DNA of 6,414 bases, from the NCBI GenBank assembly GCA_041652335.1, contig JBAZHL010000034.1, positions 1 to 6,414 on the forward strand, read 5' to 3'. The first letter of the stretch is position 1; every line of letters starts with the position of its first letter. The DNA is from 2-01-FULL-49-10 sp041652335 (GTDB taxonomy: Bacteria; Patescibacteriota; Kazan-3B-28; UBA10110). The translations under genes were made by a program, and so were the position numbers. Positions 4,387 to 6,414 of the stretch are shown piece by piece. The notes below the pieces were generated by a model that made no database searches, was not told the DNA's origin, and worked only from the letters and a program-made list of their open reading frames with translations.

Positions 4387-5787
4387 TTAAACCTTGGCTT
4401 TTTGTTTGCTGCGAGCCACTACGTCTTCGATCGGGCCAGCCATATAGAAGAAGGATTCGTCGATAGCATCGTGCTTACCTTCAATAATTTCTAAGACGCT
4501 TCTAACCGTATCGGCAGTGCTGACATATTTACCCGGCTGATTGGTAAACACTTCGGTGACAAAGAAGTTTTGGCTCAGGAATTTCTGGAGTTTACGAGCC
4601 CGGTTAACCAACAGCTTATCTTCTTCGGATAGTTCGTCCATACCCAAAATGGCGATGACATCCTGCAACTCCGCATAACGTTGAAGAATATGCTTAGTCT
4701 CGGTAGCAGCTCGGAAATGTTCTGAACCAACAATATTCGGCTGCATAGCGGTGGAGTAGGAATCCAACGGATCAACGGCCGGATAGATCCCTAAAGAAGC
4801 TAATTTGCGAGTAAGTACGATGGTGGCGTCTAAGTGACCAAACGTAGTGGCCGGAGCCGGATCGGTCAGGTCGTCCGCCGGGACATACACCGCCTGTACG
4901 GCGGTAATGGAACCTTTTTGGGTAGAAGCGATTCGCTCCTGTAGGGCAGCCATATCGGTAGCCAGGGTTGGCTGATAACCCACGGCAGAAGGTACCCGCC
5001 CCAACAAAGCCGAGACTTCGGCACCAGCCTGAGTAAAGCGGAAGATATTATCGATAAACATCAAAATATCCTTACCTTCGTCCCGGAACTTTTCGGCGAT
5101 GGCTAAACCAGTTAAAGCCACCCGCATGCGGGCTCCTGGGGGCTCGTTCATCTGACCAAAGACCATAGCCAATTTATCGATAACTCCGCTATCTTTCATT
5201 TCTTTGATCAGATCGTTACCTTCGCGGGTGCGTTCCCCTACCCCGGCAAACACCGAATAACCACCGTGTTCTTGGGCGATGTTGTGGATCAGCTCTTGCA
5301 TAACTACTGTTTTACCAACACCGGCGCCACCAAACATAGCGATCTTTCCACCTTTTACAAATGGGCAGAGCAGATCGATAGCTTTGATCCCGGTTTCTAA
5401 GATCTCTACTTTACCGCTCTGCTGGGTTAGGTCGGGGGCCTTCGCGTGGATAGAGCGCCGTTCCACCTTAGCGCCAAAATCAGCTCCACCATCAATTGGG
5501 CTACCCACCACATTTAATACCCGACCCAAAACAACATCGCCCACCGGAGTTTCGATGGGGTGCCCCAGATCGGTTACTTCCTGGTCGAGAGCCAAGCCAT
5601 CTGTAGATTGCATAGAGATAGTACGAACGATGTTATCTCCTTGGTGATTCTGAACTTCTAAGGTTACCGGATTGCCCTTCTCGCCAGTGGTCAAAGCCGA
5701 GAACTGGGTAGGAATATGATCCGGGAAATAAACGTCCACCACGACGCCAACGATTCGAACAATTTTGCCTATCTTAGTTTTATTCAT
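4387..5787 (-). CDS. atpD: F-type ATP synthase beta subunit
   Basis: Catalytic subunit of the F1 headpiece, making ATP from ADP and phosphate on the cytosolic side of the membrane. The 466 residues match the family (E. coli 460). The N-terminal barrel covers about 1-80. The Walker A loop GGAGVGKT is at 153-160, with Lys159 and Thr160. The catalytic Glu185 and Arg186 lie in GERTREGND (184-192). Walker B is ILMFID (241-246), the adenine-contacting Tyr335 is in IYPAVDP, and DELSEED is intact at 384-390. One visible oddity is DSYSTAMQP (342-350), where most beta subunits read DSTSR(x)xDP, so the usual Arg is Thr346. The ATG at 5787 lies nine bases after the atpG stop, with no Shine-Dalgarno, suggesting translational coupling. 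The standard order gamma-beta is kept upstream, but a ThiL-like gene follows instead of atpC. Confidence 0.98.
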   Translation of the reverse strand: MNKTKIGKIVRIVGVVVDVYFPDHIPTQFSALTTGEKGNPVTLEVQNHQGDNIVRTISMQSTDGLALDQEVTDLGHPIETPVGDVVLGRVLNVVGSPIDGGADFGAKVERRSIHAKAPDLTQQSGKVEILETGIKAIDLLCPFVKGGKIAMFGGAGVGKTVVMQELIHNIAQEHGGYSVFAGVGERTREGNDLIKEMKDSGVIDKLAMVFGQMNEPPGARMRVALTGLAIAEKFRDEGKDILMFIDNIFRFTQAGAEVSALLGRVPSAVGYQPTLATDMAALQERIASTQKGSITAVQAVYVPADDLTDPAPATTFGHLDATIVLTRKLASLGIYPAVDPLDSYSTAMQPNIVGSEHFRAATETKHILQRYAELQDVIAILGMDELSEEDKLLVNRARKLQKFLSQNFFVTEVFTNQPGKYVSTADTVRSVLEIIEGKHDAIDESFFYMAGPIEDVVARSKQKAKV

Positions 5788-5796
5788 AGCACTTGC

Positions 5797-6414
5797 TTAA
5801 TTAATGACCATAGCCGATCCAGTAATCTCCGCTATCTCTTGCGTGATCCGCTGTTGGCGAATACCGTTTAATAATAATGTTTTTTCATCGATCATTTTTT
5901 CGGCGGCCGAAGTGGCATTTTGCATAGCGAGCATCCGGCTCGAGTACTCGGTGGCCTTTAACTCATAGAAAGCTTGGAGAAAAAGGGCGTTGGCCAGATT
6001 TTCCAAGACCGATTCGGCGATGGTGTGTTTACTGGGTTCAAAATAGACTAACTGTTCTGGTGATTTTTTAACATCCTGCCCTCCTTCTTTAGACGTCGCT
6101 CGGTACACATTGGGCCCCAGATGTTGGGCCAAAGTCTCCTGAGCAATGGGCAAAAATTGTTTTACTATCGGATAGAAGGTAAATGAGTTTTTGTAGTGTG
6201 GGGCGACCATATAGATAGCCGATACGGATTGATCGTCCCAGTAGTCTAACAGCGCATCAATGTAGCCATAGGCATCAGCTGGGGAGATCTCGTCTGGCAG
6301 ATTAACAAACGACTGATCAACAGGGATCTTGCGGAAGCGGAGATAATCGGTACCCTTACGGCCAAAGGCTACCACCACTCGTTTATCGGCCGGCGTGTCT
6401 AACCAGACCCGAGA
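5797..6414 (-). CDS. atpG: F-type ATP synthase gamma subunit, C-terminal part (cut by window edge)
   Basis: Gamma is the rotating central shaft whose N- and C-terminal helices form a coiled coil inside the alpha3beta3 ring. The last 205 codons are present and the frame is open to the window edge, so the start lies outside. A GTG at 6378 is internal, since the upstream codons still read as gamma sequence (RVWLDTPADKR before VVVAFGRKG). The central Rossmann-like part contains FGRKGTDYLRFRK. The C-terminal helix has the family signature YSSRMLAMQNATSAAEKMI, then RQQRITQEIAEITGSA close to the end, matching the usual RQaxITxElxEIxxGA. It is followed after nine bases by atpD in the usual operon order. 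The family assignment is firm. Confidence 0.96.
   Translation of the reverse strand, partial: SRVWLDTPADKRVVVAFGRKGTDYLRFRKIPVDQSFVNLPDEISPADAYGYIDALLDYWDDQSVSAIYMVAPHYKNSFTFYPIVKQFLPIAQETLAQHLGPNVYRATSKEGGQDVKKSPEQLVYFEPSKHTIAESVLENLANALFLQAFYELKATEYSSRMLAMQNATSAAEKMIDEKTLLLNGIRQQRITQEIAEITGSAMVIN

Noticed and set aside
4575..4775. Minus-strand 66-codon frame inside atpD
   Set aside because: It is an alternative frame within the highly conserved C-terminal part of atpD, with no sign of independent coding.
5797..6378. Start of atpG at the GTG at 6378
   Set aside because: The frame is open to the window edge and the upstream codons continue the gamma-subunit sequence; the true start is outside the window.

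Overview
This window is an ordinary-looking bacterial chromosomal segment in which every gene I can support lies on the minus strand, so transcription runs from high to low coordinates. In transcription order it holds: the 3' part of atpG (F1 gamma), atpD (F1 beta), an AIR-synthase/ThiL-like kinase, atpC (F1 epsilon), a pentein-fold (amidinotransferase/deiminase-like) enzyme, ddl (D-Ala-D-Ala ligase), a cupredoxin-like lipoprotein, and the first 64 codons of eno (enolase). Base composition looks balanced and coding density is high. The lipoprotein's cupredoxin type, the compact gene set and the scarcity of Shine-Dalgarno sites would fit a Patescibacteria/CPR-type genome. That is an inference from general resemblance, not a placement.

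Region 6414-2852 is the distal end of an F-type ATP synthase operon. atpG, atpD, the ThiL-like gene and atpC follow each other with gaps of 9, 19 and 37 bases. The unusual point is the AIRS-superfamily gene lying between atpD and atpC, which are normally adjacent. No clear terminator follows atpC.

Region 2851-2733 is the one regulatory-looking gap (119 bases). It carries a promoter-like TTGACT-N17-TATGGT, a four-tract G-rich motif coinciding with that promoter, a perfect 6-bp inverted repeat at the expected transcript start, a tandem 8-base repeat whose second copy runs into the ribosome binding site, and the only strong Shine-Dalgarno in the window. All of this serves the pentein-like gene (2732-1704). 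That gene ends at a GC-rich hairpin with T-tracts on both strands (1703-1670).

Region 1647-1 has ddl (GTG start, possibly leaderless), the cupredoxin lipoprotein with its own extended -10 promoter candidate, and the start of eno. Apart from the ATP synthase genes, I see no shared pathway: the others are single housekeeping or envelope functions (cell wall precursor synthesis, glycolysis, an exported cupredoxin). I found no RNA gene, mobile element or CRISPR array. The stretches without a gene are all shorter than 120 bases.
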